Both the position numbers and the translations under genes were made by a program. Source: Mycolicibacterium aichiense (GTDB lineage: Bacteria; Actinomycetota; Actinomycetes; Mycobacteriales; Mycobacteriaceae). From it: a stretch of 64,000 nucleotides of DNA. The stretch spans positions 3,782,001-3,846,000 of the forward strand of contig NZ_AP022561.1 in assembly GCF_010726245.1 (NCBI RefSeq), given 5' to 3'. Positions 1-6,620 of the stretch are shown here, in pieces (position 1 is the stretch's first letter; the number at the start of each line of letters is the position of its first letter). The notes below the pieces were generated by a model. It worked only from the letters and a program-made list of their open reading frames with translations, was not told the DNA's origin and searched no databases.

Positions 1-2
1 CT

Positions 3-296
3 GAGCGCTTCACCGCCGGCACCACCACGACCCGCTCGACCACACCACGACAGCACAGCCCCGATCGCAGCAGCAGCGACTGGATCAGCCGAACGGTGAC
101 CACCAACGGGGTGGTCTGTGTGTCGTGGCAACAGGTCAGTATCGGCCGCCACTACGCCGGAGCTCGCTGCGATGTCCACGTCGATGGCGAGCTGCTGCGG
201 TTCTTCATCGGCGACGATCTGGTCAAAACCGCCGCCCGCCGCAGCACCGGCGAGGTACGAAACAAGAAGGCCTGCCGCTCCAGCGGCCAGACCTAA
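3..296 (+). pseudogene. IS481-family transposase, C-terminal fragment
   Basis: The frame is open from the window edge to a stop at 294-296. Its last 65 residues (VVCVSWQQVSIG, HVDGELLRFFIGDD, STGEVRNKKA) match the C-terminal tail typical of mycobacterial IS481-type integrase/transposases, which lies after the DDE catalytic domain. The catalytic domain is outside the window, so whether the element is intact cannot be judged. An IS-end-like sequence follows directly at 311-355, so this is the right end of the element. Family assignment is from recognition of the tail only. Confidence 0.75.
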
Positions 297-310
297 AACA
301 CAACAAGAGT

Positions 311-355
311 GTCAAGGATCAACCGAACTAGATCCGTCAAGAATCAACCGACTAT
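311..355. repeat. Tandem pair of IS481-like terminal repeats
   Basis: Two near-identical copies lie 25 bp apart: GTCAAGGATCAACCGA at 311-326 and GTCAAGAATCAACCGA at 336-351. They sit 15 bp after the transposase stop. The TGTCAAG-ATCAAC pattern resembles the terminal inverted repeats of IS481-family elements. One end per element is expected, so the second copy suggests either a duplicated end or the end of a second, lost element. Confidence 0.6.
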
Positions 356-423
356 GAACAGGGGCGCTTAAGGGCTTCGCAGCAGACTCGGACACATCGC
401 TGTTTCTGGTCGTACTTGTGACT

Positions 424-528
424 ATGGCTGAGATCCGCTCGCTCGCCGAGACGAAAGCTCACCTGTCCGAACTGATGTCTCGGGTCGGCGAACAACATGC
501 ACGGGTCACGGTCACGGTCCATTGGCGG
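424..528 (+). pseudogene. Phd/YefM-type antitoxin, truncated
   Basis: The translation starting MAEIRSLAETKAHLSELMS and continuing RVGEQHARVTVTVH is the conserved N-terminal DNA-binding part of Phd/YefM-family antitoxins. After about 35 residues the expected continuation is lost and the frame runs into sequence with no family resemblance. No RelE/ParE-type toxin can be read downstream. This looks like the remnant of a toxin-antitoxin locus broken by insertion or deletion beside the IS end. Confidence 0.6.
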
Positions 529-894
529 TACCGGCTCGTGGGCGCTATTCAGGAGCCCGCGCACCCGGCGGATGCAGCGGCCGGATTTCGGGAGCTTTGG
601 TCCACTGCATGGGGCCACTACATGTACATCGATGACCTCAGCGTTAGAGATGGCTCGCGGCAATGGAATTCTCGGGATGGTGGAACGACCGGTTGTGGAG
701 CCGGGCGGCACGGCCAAGCACCGCTGCTATTGCAGAGGCGACGCCATCAATTGAGGGCGGTGAACTTGCGGTCATGCGTGGGGCCGGTTTCGACGGAAGC
801 ATGTACGGACGCGAATTCACTCAGGTCGATCCAGGAGCGATCATCGGCCAGGCACCGCCAGGTGGTCGAGGACGGCAATGACGCTGGAATGCCG
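529..894. other. Degraded region, possible GNAT acetyltransferase remnant
   Basis: No intact gene is supported here. In one frame (about 583-640) the sequence reads WGHYMYIDDLSV, and in the next frame (about 640-690) ARGNGILGMVER. Together these resemble the strand-4 and acetyl-CoA-binding loop segments of a GNAT acetyltransferase split by a frameshift. The resemblance is weak and could be chance. The stretch lies between the antitoxin fragment and the converging secreted-protein gene and fits decayed DNA at an insertion hotspot. Confidence 0.25.
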
Positions 895-1839
895 TTATTT
901 GCCGCGCAGACTTCGCACCTGCGCTGGATCGAGCTTCAAGTAGTTTCTGATGTGAGCGTCCCTGTTCCTCTCCGAGCTTTTGTCGGACAGGGTGAACAGT
1001 GTGGGTACCGGCGGGGCGTTCTTACCGTTGATGATCGACACCACCGTGTAGCGGACGAAGACTTTTCCGTCGATCGAGTACACCGGCGTACCGTCTCGAG
1101 CAGTGAACTTCACGCCTTTCTGCATGATTTCGGCGATCCGCTGCTGATTTGCGTCAGCCCGCTGTCGCCTTTCCGCCTCACGCGCCTGCACTTCTCGATA
1201 CCACAGCGAGTGTTCTTTGGGCACAGTGACTTTCGGACTTGGGATCAAGTCCAATAAGCTCTTCTGCTTCGGACTCAAATCGTCCAACTTTTGCAACGGG
1301 TTCAGCGTCGTTTTCCGGTTGAGAAGTTCTTTGATCGTGCCGGTGACGAATCTCCCGAGCGCACCCAGAGGGTCGGCCCTGCTCGCCGAAACAACCACAG
1401 GCGTGACTGCGTTCTGCGACGCGGTGAACGGCTTGCTGTTCGGACTGGCGGCGCGCGAAGTCACCCGCGAATTCCTGTTGGTTGCGTTGGCCAGCCGGTC
1501 TGCGACCGAGGAGCTTCCGGCTGCCATAACGCGATTCGAGCGGGACGCGACCGGCGATGGCCGATCCGCGCCGTCGGCCACCGTCCGGTTCGCCTTCCGG
1601 GGTGTCGTCGACCGAGCGCCGGCATCGGCGCGTTGGGACGAACCGGAGGCAGGCCCGGCTGAGGACGACCCGGCGCCGCTGTCTGCGCTCGCTGTTCCGA
1701 CCTCCGACCCGACCAGGGACCAGCCGACCAACGCCGCACCCATGCCGGCGGACGCGACACCGAGCTGAAGCCACCGACGCACGGACAGGTCCGCGGCACG
1801 ACGCCTACCGAGGTAGCCATCCCCGGTTGCCGTCGGCAT
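895..1839 (-). CDS. Secreted low-complexity mycobacterial protein
   Basis: 314 residues, function unknown. The N-terminus has a twin-Arg-like charged stretch (LGRRRAADLSVRRW), then a hydrophobic signal segment at about residues 25-50 ending ...GTASADSG, typical of exported mycobacterial proteins. A roughly 120-residue Ser/Ala/Arg-rich low-complexity linker follows. The last 120 residues are more ordered and charged (HSLWYREVQAREAERR; DGTPVYSIDGKVFVRYTVVS). The ATG start has a GAGGG ribosome site 7 nt upstream. The N-terminal design resembles the unrelated exported proteins at 4855 and 40754. A cell-envelope role is inference only. Confidence 0.65.
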   Translation of the reverse strand: MPTATGDGYLGRRRAADLSVRRWLQLGVASAGMGAALVGWSLVGSEVGTASADSGAGSSSAGPASGSSQRADAGARSTTPRKANRTVADGADRPSPVASRSNRVMAAGSSSVADRLANATNRNSRVTSRAASPNSKPFTASQNAVTPVVVSASRADPLGALGRFVTGTIKELLNRKTTLNPLQKLDDLSPKQKSLLDLIPSPKVTVPKEHSLWYREVQAREAERRQRADANQQRIAEIMQKGVKFTARDGTPVYSIDGKVFVRYTVVSIINGKNAPPVPTLFTLSDKSSERNRDAHIRNYLKLDPAQVRSLRGK

Positions 1840-2457
1840 ATTTGATCCCTCGTGTTGCGTTGCGCTAGTTGATGATTGGGCGAATAGCGGCCTCGTACGG
1901 CGACCGGTTCTGGACGTTCACGTGGTAGCCGACATCGGCAACAATACCCTGCTCAGCCGTGCCGAGGGCGTGTTTGTCGTTACCTACCTAGTTTGCCGCT
2001 TGGCGCGCGCCCTCGAACGCAGCAAAGAATCTTTTCATCTCGACCCGAGATGCTGCGGCGACTTCAGATCAGAAGGCCAGTCGGTTTCCGCGGTCGCGGT
2101 ATTGATTGCCGCTGATGTGATGTCTTGGTATTCCGCGACAGCGCAGTCATGCACCTGCTCGTCGACCCTAGGGATCTGCCCGGCTCCACTGCGGTGTCGG
2201 ATCGTCCCAGCCGCGGCTGTCAGGGAACGGACCCTATCGAGCGGCGCGGCGGCTGCGGTTTGCTCGGCGCATTCGTGGACGTCAACCACCTCGGCCGCAC
2301 CGTGAGCCGAGCAACCGCCTACCGGATTCTGGCTAAGTCGGCAGCCTAGCTACGGTCAACACGAACGCCCGCCCGCCCTATGACGCAGCGTGCGGGAAGG
2401 CTTTCATCTACGCTGGATGGCAAACGTGCCAGCAAACACTGCCAGGGGGGTGTCGCC
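1840..2457. other. Long intergenic region, no supported gene
   Basis: About 620 bp without a convincing gene. Open frames of 84 to 127 codons exist on both strands (for example 1922-2305 plus and 2035-2289 minus), but none shows family resemblance, a good ribosome site or clean codon usage. Near the end (2293-2349) the plus strand reads HLGRTVSRATAYRILAKSA, which resembles the helix-turn-helix of transposases or integrases and may be a mobile-element scrap. The segment presumably also carries the promoters of the divergent genes on either side. Confidence 0.5.
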
Positions 2458-3318
2458 GTGACTGCGCTTGAAACCGAGTTCGACCTGATGCAGTCGATCT
2501 ACGACATCTCCGACGAGTTCTACGCCCTCTTCCTCGGCCCCACCATGGGCTACACCTGCGGGTACTACGAGCGCGACGGCATGACGACCGACGAGGCGCA
2601 GATCGCGAAGTTCGACCTCGCGCTGTCCAAGCTGCGACTGGAGCCCGGCATGACCCTGCTCGACGTGGGCTGCGGTTGGGGGGCCGGCATGCAACGGGCC
2701 ATCGAACGCTACGACGTCAACGTCATCGGTCTCACGCTGAGCAAGACACAGCGTGACGCCGCGGAGGCCAGGCTCGCCCGCATCCCGACCCGACGCGATT
2801 TCGACGTACGACTGCAAGGGTGGGAAGACTTCGACGAGAAGGTCGACCGCATCATCTCCATCGGATCCATGGAGCACTACGGCCACCGGAAATACGACGC
2901 CTTTTTCGAGAAGACCCACGACGCGCTGCCCGCCGACGGTGTCATGTTGCTGCACACCATCTGCGGCTTCCACCCGTACGAGATGCACCGTCGAGGCCTG
3001 CCGCTCACCTTCGAGATGTGCCGGTTCATCAAGTTCATCGTCACCGAGATCTTCCCCGGTGGCCAGTTGCCGTCGGCCGCGCTGATCGAAGAACACGTGG
3101 CCAAGACCGGCTTCGCCCTGACCCGCACCCATTCCCTGCAGCCGCACTATGTCCTGACGCTGGAAGCGTGGGCGGCCAACTTGGCGGCCAACCGCGACAG
3201 GGCCATCGAGGTGCAGTCGCAGGAGGTGTACGACCGATTCATGAAATACCTCACCGGCTGCGCCGACCTGTTCCGCAACGGATCGATCGACATCAACCAG
3301 TTCACTCTCGAAAAGTGA
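2458..3318 (+). CDS. Mycolic acid cyclopropane synthase / methyltransferase (CmaA/MmaA family)
   Basis: 286 residues, the usual length for CmaA1, CmaA2 and MmaA1-4. Members use S-adenosylmethionine to cyclopropanate or methylate double bonds in the meromycolate chain. Visible signatures are YDISDEFYALFLGPT and CGYYERDGMT near the N-terminus, the SAM-binding LLDVGCGWG loop at about 67-75, GLTLSKTQ, the GSMEHYGHRKYDAFF segment and the C-terminal MKYLTGCADLFR. The GTG start at 2458 gives the family's normal N-terminus and has a GGGGGG ribosome site 5 nt upstream. Which double bond it modifies cannot be told from sequence. It stands alone rather than in the mmaA cluster. Confidence 0.9.
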   Translation: MTALETEFDLMQSIYDISDEFYALFLGPTMGYTCGYYERDGMTTDEAQIAKFDLALSKLRLEPGMTLLDVGCGWGAGMQRAIERYDVNVIGLTLSKTQRDAAEARLARIPTRRDFDVRLQGWEDFDEKVDRIISIGSMEHYGHRKYDAFFEKTHDALPADGVMLLHTICGFHPYEMHRRGLPLTFEMCRFIKFIVTEIFPGGQLPSAALIEEHVAKTGFALTRTHSLQPHYVLTLEAWAANLAANRDRAIEVQSQEVYDRFMKYLTGCADLFRNGSIDINQFTLEK

Positions 3319-3340
3319 CTCTGAGGCAACCGCAGCTGGT

Positions 3341-3874
3341 TCAGCTGTCAACCTCCCGGTAGGCGGCGCGCATCTCCGGCTGCGAGTGCTCAAGAGGCTT
3401 CACCACGACCGACAGCCATCCGATGGTCAGCAGCACCGCAGCCATGTCGGCAACCACCAACCATGCCATCGGCGCATCGGGTCTTCCCGTGCGCAACCAC
3501 CACAGGGCCCCAATGCCGATGACCGCGGACAGGCCACAGACATACGCCGCGGCGCAGCATTCCCGGAATCGGCGCACTATCAGGGCGAAAGCTGATAGTG
3601 CTGCCGCGGCGACGAGCGCCAACGCAGCGATCACCGGCACCCGGTTGGACCCGGGTCCCGATACCGCGCCGACCACGTCGATACTCCAGGCCGCGGCAGA
3701 GACGAAGACGAGAATCACCAGGACGACGTAGCCGGCCCAGCGAGCCCCACCGATCCACACCTCGTCCAACACCCGGCGTTCCAGTGCTGCAAGCTCGTGT
3801 CGGATCGACTCTTGCTGAATGTCTTTCACTCGATTCCCATCCACCGCGCGAACCACCGGCACTGCAAACCCCAT
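3341..3874 (-). CDS. Small integral membrane protein, unknown function
   Basis: 177 residues from the ATG at 3874. An in-frame GTG at the VKDIQQES segment (residue 16) preceded by GGGA is an alternative start. After a charged, helical N-terminal part (ESIRHELAALERRVLDEVW) there are four hydrophobic segments typical of membrane helices, then a soluble tail ending in EMRAAYREVDS. No family is recognised. It converges on the mycolate methyltransferase with 22 bp between stops and lies downstream of the CbiM-type permease, with only 48 bp between them, so the two may be co-transcribed. Confidence 0.55.
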   Translation of the reverse strand: MGFAVPVVRAVDGNRVKDIQQESIRHELAALERRVLDEVWIGGARWAGYVVLVILVFVSAAAWSIDVVGAVSGPGSNRVPVIAALALVAAAALSAFALIVRRFRECCAAAYVCGLSAVIGIGALWWLRTGRPDAPMAWLVVADMAAVLLTIGWLSVVVKPLEHSQPEMRAAYREVDS

Positions 3875-3922
3875 AGTCGGAAGTGAGGGGCCGGTGGTTC
3901 CCGCGATGTCTCCGGCGCGAAT

Positions 3923-4600
3923 CTAGGCCGGGTTGAACAACCGCCGTTCGACGAGCGGGGTGTCTCGGATTTGACGCAGACCTTTGGCTGCCGCCAGCAC
4001 ACCGAGATCGGCAAGCGGTTCGATGATGACGACCGTCATATAGGCCGCACCGAACGTCACGATGTCGCTGATGGTCTGACCCGCGAAACCCTCGCCGTAC
4101 AGCGCCCAGAACGCCACCCAAGAGACAATGCCTGCCTGATACGTGGTTGAAAGCGCCAGTGCCTGACGGTATTTCAGGTCCACGTAGGGAGTTTCCCGCG
4201 CGATCACCCGGTGGGAAACGAACTGGAGCGCGAAGAGCGGCACGAGCAGCGTGGTGACGTTCATTCCGTATTGCGGCAGATCGAACGGTGCGAAGAACAT
4301 CCCCTGCAACAAAAGTCCACCCGCCAAGCCCAAGGCCGCGGGTGCGGCGCCGAAGACGAGGAACAGCGTCGACCCCAAGATGAGGTGCACCTCGGAGATC
4401 CCGACCGGATAGTGCGGGAAGACCTGAAAAAAGACGAACACCAGAGCCGTCGTGGCCAGGGTCCGGGACAGCAACGATCCCAGTCCCCGATCCTTGACCG
4501 CATTCGAGGCGAGGTACAGCGCGTACGCACCCGCTCCCCCGGCAGTGACGTAACTCAAGACGAGTTTGGGGCCTTCGACAATTCCTGGTTCGATGTGCAC
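3923..4600 (-). CDS. CbiM-type energy-coupling-factor permease (cobalt/nickel)
   Basis: 225 residues, all membrane. The GTG at 4600 gives an N-terminus of Met-His-Ile-Glu-Pro-Gly. In CbiM/NikM proteins the N-terminal amine and His2 help bind the metal, which strongly supports this start over the longer open frame that runs to 5056. Further family features are GISEVHLILGSTLFL (residues 67-81, with the conserved His72) and FDLPQYGMNVTTL (106-118). The protein is the substrate-binding part of an ECF importer for Co or Ni. The partner CbiQ and ATPase CbiO genes are not in the window, so it is an orphan here. A strong hairpin lies in its leader. Confidence 0.8.
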   Translation of the reverse strand: MHIEPGIVEGPKLVLSYVTAGGAGAYALYLASNAVKDRGLGSLLSRTLATTALVFVFFQVFPHYPVGISEVHLILGSTLFLVFGAAPAALGLAGGLLLQGMFFAPFDLPQYGMNVTTLLVPLFALQFVSHRVIARETPYVDLKYRQALALSTTYQAGIVSWVAFWALYGEGFAGQTISDIVTFGAAYMTVVIIEPLADLGVLAAAKGLRQIRDTPLVERRLFNPA

Positions 4601-4674
4601 GCCGGACCCGACCTCTCTCCTAAAGCGTTGGCTCGCAATAGAGTTAAACACGAATTCCCAAAATGGTCTTCTGT

Positions 4675-4724
4675 CGGCGCTTGGTTCCCGCAGGATCAAA
4701 ATCACGGGAACCAGGCATTCACCG
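4675..4724 (-). promoter_or_regulatory. Structured leader hairpin upstream of the CbiM-type gene
   Basis: A perfect 9-bp inverted repeat (TGGTTCCCG at 4682-4690 and CGGGAACCA at 4705-4713) is separated by 14 bp. An outer helix can form between 4675-4679 and 4720-4724 when transcribed toward the permease. That outer helix needs a G-U pair only available in the minus-strand RNA, which hints at an RNA element. It begins about 75 nt upstream of the GTG start. It does not match the cobalamin riboswitch (no B12 box) and I do not recognise it as another known class. A DNA operator for a metal regulator is the alternative. Confidence 0.5.
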
Positions 4725-4854
4725 CATGCGACTAATGAGCGACTCTCGTGCGTCCACTCGACACACCTCGACCCGCACGCAATTTTGCTGATGTAGATCG
4801 CCCCATCCTCGTAGACTGCACATCGAGGCGGGTTCGGCACATCGGGGGGTTGCT

Positions 4855-5433
4855 GTGGTGGGTTACTCGGCGTGGCTGGGCGTGGGAGCGCTGACGATCG
4901 GTATCGGCGCGGCCGCACTGGCGGGTTCTGGTGCAGCCAACGCCGACGCAGGCACGGGCTCATCAGCGCGGCACAATGTCTCGGCGAGTCATTCAACCCG
5001 CCCCGCCGCCCACAATTCGCCGCGGCCGAAGACGTCAGCGACGCTGTTGGCCGCAAGCGCCGTGACAGGCGTCGCCGACCCCAAGCCCAAGCCGGTGACA
5101 GCAGCGGTCAATCGACACACCACGACCAGCAGCGCCCCGCCTACCACTCACACAACTGCGGTCCCGAACATCACTGACCTGCTCGGACGCATCGTCATGC
5201 TGGGCAGCGACATCCAGCACTTCAATGTCGTTCGGGCGGTCCACAACGCCGAGCACGCCGTCACAGGTGCCATCCGAAGCGGGTTCAACACCGTTGCAGG
5301 CGCCATCGAGACGGTGGCCGGCGGCATCGGCAGCGCCGTCATCGCGGTCGTGTTCATCGTGGCGCTTCCCGTCGAAATCCCCTTGGCGTTCTACCTTTTC
5401 GTGCGGCTCGTCAACTCGCCCCTGTGGTTCTAG
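4855..5433 (+). CDS. Exported Ser/Pro/Thr-rich protein with C-terminal membrane segment
   Basis: 192 residues from GTG 4855, which has a GGGGGG ribosome site 4 nt upstream. A short signal segment (about residues 4-28) ends in GAANADAGTG, a likely signal-peptidase site. Residues 30-105 are low-complexity Ser/Ala/Pro/Thr. Residues 105-160 form an amphipathic region (VVRAVHNAEHAV), and the last 40 residues are strongly hydrophobic (IAVVFIVALPVEIPLAFYLFV), so the mature protein is probably anchored or membrane-inserted by its C-terminus. No known family. The architecture is common in mycobacterial cell-envelope proteins of unknown role. Confidence 0.65.
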   Translation: MVGYSAWLGVGALTIGIGAAALAGSGAANADAGTGSSARHNVSASHSTRPAAHNSPRPKTSATLLAASAVTGVADPKPKPVTAAVNRHTTTSSAPPTTHTTAVPNITDLLGRIVMLGSDIQHFNVVRAVHNAEHAVTGAIRSGFNTVAGAIETVAGGIGSAVIAVVFIVALPVEIPLAFYLFVRLVNSPLWF

Positions 5434-5448
5434 GGGTCTACCGCCTGC

Positions 5449-5685
5449 TCAGTTCTCCGGCAGCTCAGCGAACCGCTTCTTGACGTCGTTGTACCACCCC
5501 ATCGACTTGATGGGGTGGCGCCAGCGGCCCTTCATGTCCTCGCGCGCAGGCACGTGGGCGTCGTCGCCACCGAAGACCGCATCTTTGAGGTGCTGATCCT
5601 GCGCCTTGATGATGTCGTCAGCGGTGTCACCGCGGTGCACGAGATCGCATGGGCCACCCAGGTCTTGGCAGGTCATGGTCTTCAC
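5449..5685 (-). CDS. DUF1059 family small protein
   Basis: 78 residues from GTG 5685, which has an AGGAGG-type site about 9 nt upstream. The N-terminal MTCQDLGGPCD segment carries the conserved Cys pair of DUF1059 proteins and is followed by GDTADDIIKAQDQHLKDAV, typical of this small family. The C-terminal 25 residues (GRWRHPIKSMGWYNDVKKRFAELPE) extend beyond the usual domain. Function is unknown. It is divergent from the ECF sigma factor gene, with an 18-bp palindrome between them, so the two may be co-regulated. Confidence 0.7.
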   Translation of the reverse strand: MKTMTCQDLGGPCDLVHRGDTADDIIKAQDQHLKDAVFGGDDAHVPAREDMKGRWRHPIKSMGWYNDVKKRFAELPEN

Positions 5686-5728
5686 GGGGCTAACTCCTCC
5701 TGTCGGTGTCACACCCGGCCGTCCGGGC

Positions 5729-5746
5729 GCGTCAAGATGTTGACGC
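5729..5746. promoter_or_regulatory. Perfect palindrome between DUF1059 and the ECF sigma gene
   Basis: GCGTCAA-GATG-TTGACGC is an exact inverted repeat with 7-bp arms and a 4-bp centre. It lies in the 86-bp divergent intergenic region, 26 nt before the sigma factor ATG and 44 nt from the DUF1059 start. Position and symmetry fit a dimeric repressor or activator site controlling both genes. Its TTGACG half also resembles a -35 box. No regulator can be named. Confidence 0.45.
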
Positions 5747-5771
5747 ACCCAACGACGAAAGTGTGACCGCC

Positions 5772-6620
5772 ATGGTGAGTGATGATCAGCTCCGCGACGG
5801 CTTCGAGGCCGAGCGCCCGCGCCTGCAGCGTATCGCCGGGCGGATTCTGGGCGACGCCGACGCGGCGCAGGACGCGGTGCAACAGGCGTGGCTGCGGTTG
5901 CACGGCACCGACGAACCCATCGACAACCTGGCGGGCTGGCTCACCACCGTGACGTCTCGGCTGTGCCTCGACCGTCTTCGGGCACGGACACCGGTGCCGA
6001 CTGAGTCGATCGAGGTCGAGGAGACCGCACCCGACCCCGCCGACGACGTGGTGCTGGCCGACACCGTAGGGATCGCCCTGCAGGTGGTGCTCGACCGGCT
6101 GACGCCCGCCGAACGGGTGTCCTTCGTGCTGCACGACAGCTTCGGAGTGGACTTCGAGTTGATCGCGTCGATGCTCGACACCACCACGGTCGCTGCCCGC
6201 AAGCTGGCGTCGCGGGCCCGGGCCAAGGTGCGCCCGGCATCACCCGAGGACGCCCTCGCCGACTGGGAGGTCGTCGACGCCTTCATGACCGCGGCGCGCG
6301 AAGGTGACTTCACCCGTCTGTTCCAACTCCTCGCACCCGACGTGACGGTCTCCGCCGACGCTGCCGCTGCCGCTCTCGGCACACCGGCCCGCATGGAGGG
6401 CCGCGACGAGGTGGCGACATTCTTCAACGGCGCTGCCGCGGCGGCGTTTCCGGTGTTCGTCGAGGACCGGCCGGGGTCGGCCTGGATCCACCGTGGCGAA
6501 GTCAAGGTCGCGTTCGACTTCACCATCGAGGATGGGCAGGTGCGCTGTCTCCAGTTCCGTGCCGAGCCCGATGTGCTATCCGGGGTGCGACGGCGCGAGG
6601 GCGCCGCGCCGCGGGGTTAG
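5772..6620 (+). CDS. ECF-type RNA polymerase sigma factor with SnoaL-like C-terminal domain
   Basis: 282 residues. Region 2 is seen in DADAAQDAVQQAWLRLHG and LAGWLTTVTSRLCLDRLRAR. Region 4 is in RLTPAERVSFVLHDSFGVDFELIASML, followed by ARKLASRARAKVR. The last roughly 110 residues (VVDAFMTAAREGDFTRLFQLLAPDVTV ...) form a SnoaL/NTF2-like domain, as in SigJ- and ECF41-like groups where the tail modulates activity in place of an anti-sigma factor. The ATG at 5772 is used; GTGs at 5763 and 5775 are possible alternatives. It directs RNA polymerase to an unknown regulon. The stop overlaps the converging cyclase stop by 4 bp. Confidence 0.85.
   Translation: MVSDDQLRDGFEAERPRLQRIAGRILGDADAAQDAVQQAWLRLHGTDEPIDNLAGWLTTVTSRLCLDRLRARTPVPTESIEVEETAPDPADDVVLADTVGIALQVVLDRLTPAERVSFVLHDSFGVDFELIASMLDTTTVAARKLASRARAKVRPASPEDALADWEVVDAFMTAAREGDFTRLFQLLAPDVTVSADAAAAALGTPARMEGRDEVATFFNGAAAAAFPVFVEDRPGSAWIHRGEVKVAFDFTIEDGQVRCLQFRAEPDVLSGVRRREGAAPRG

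Noticed and set aside
1922..2305. Possible 127-residue protein in the 1840-2457 gap
   Set aside because: No ribosome site, no domain, overlapped by another frame on the opposite strand; composition does not favour coding.
4675..4724. Cobalamin riboswitch upstream of the CbiM-type gene
   Set aside because: No B12-box or conserved core pieces could be found; only a hairpin is supported.
4600..5056. N-terminal extension of the CbiM-type protein to 377 residues
   Set aside because: The extension runs into the divergent exported-protein gene, lacks family similarity, and would remove the Met-His N-terminus required for metal binding.
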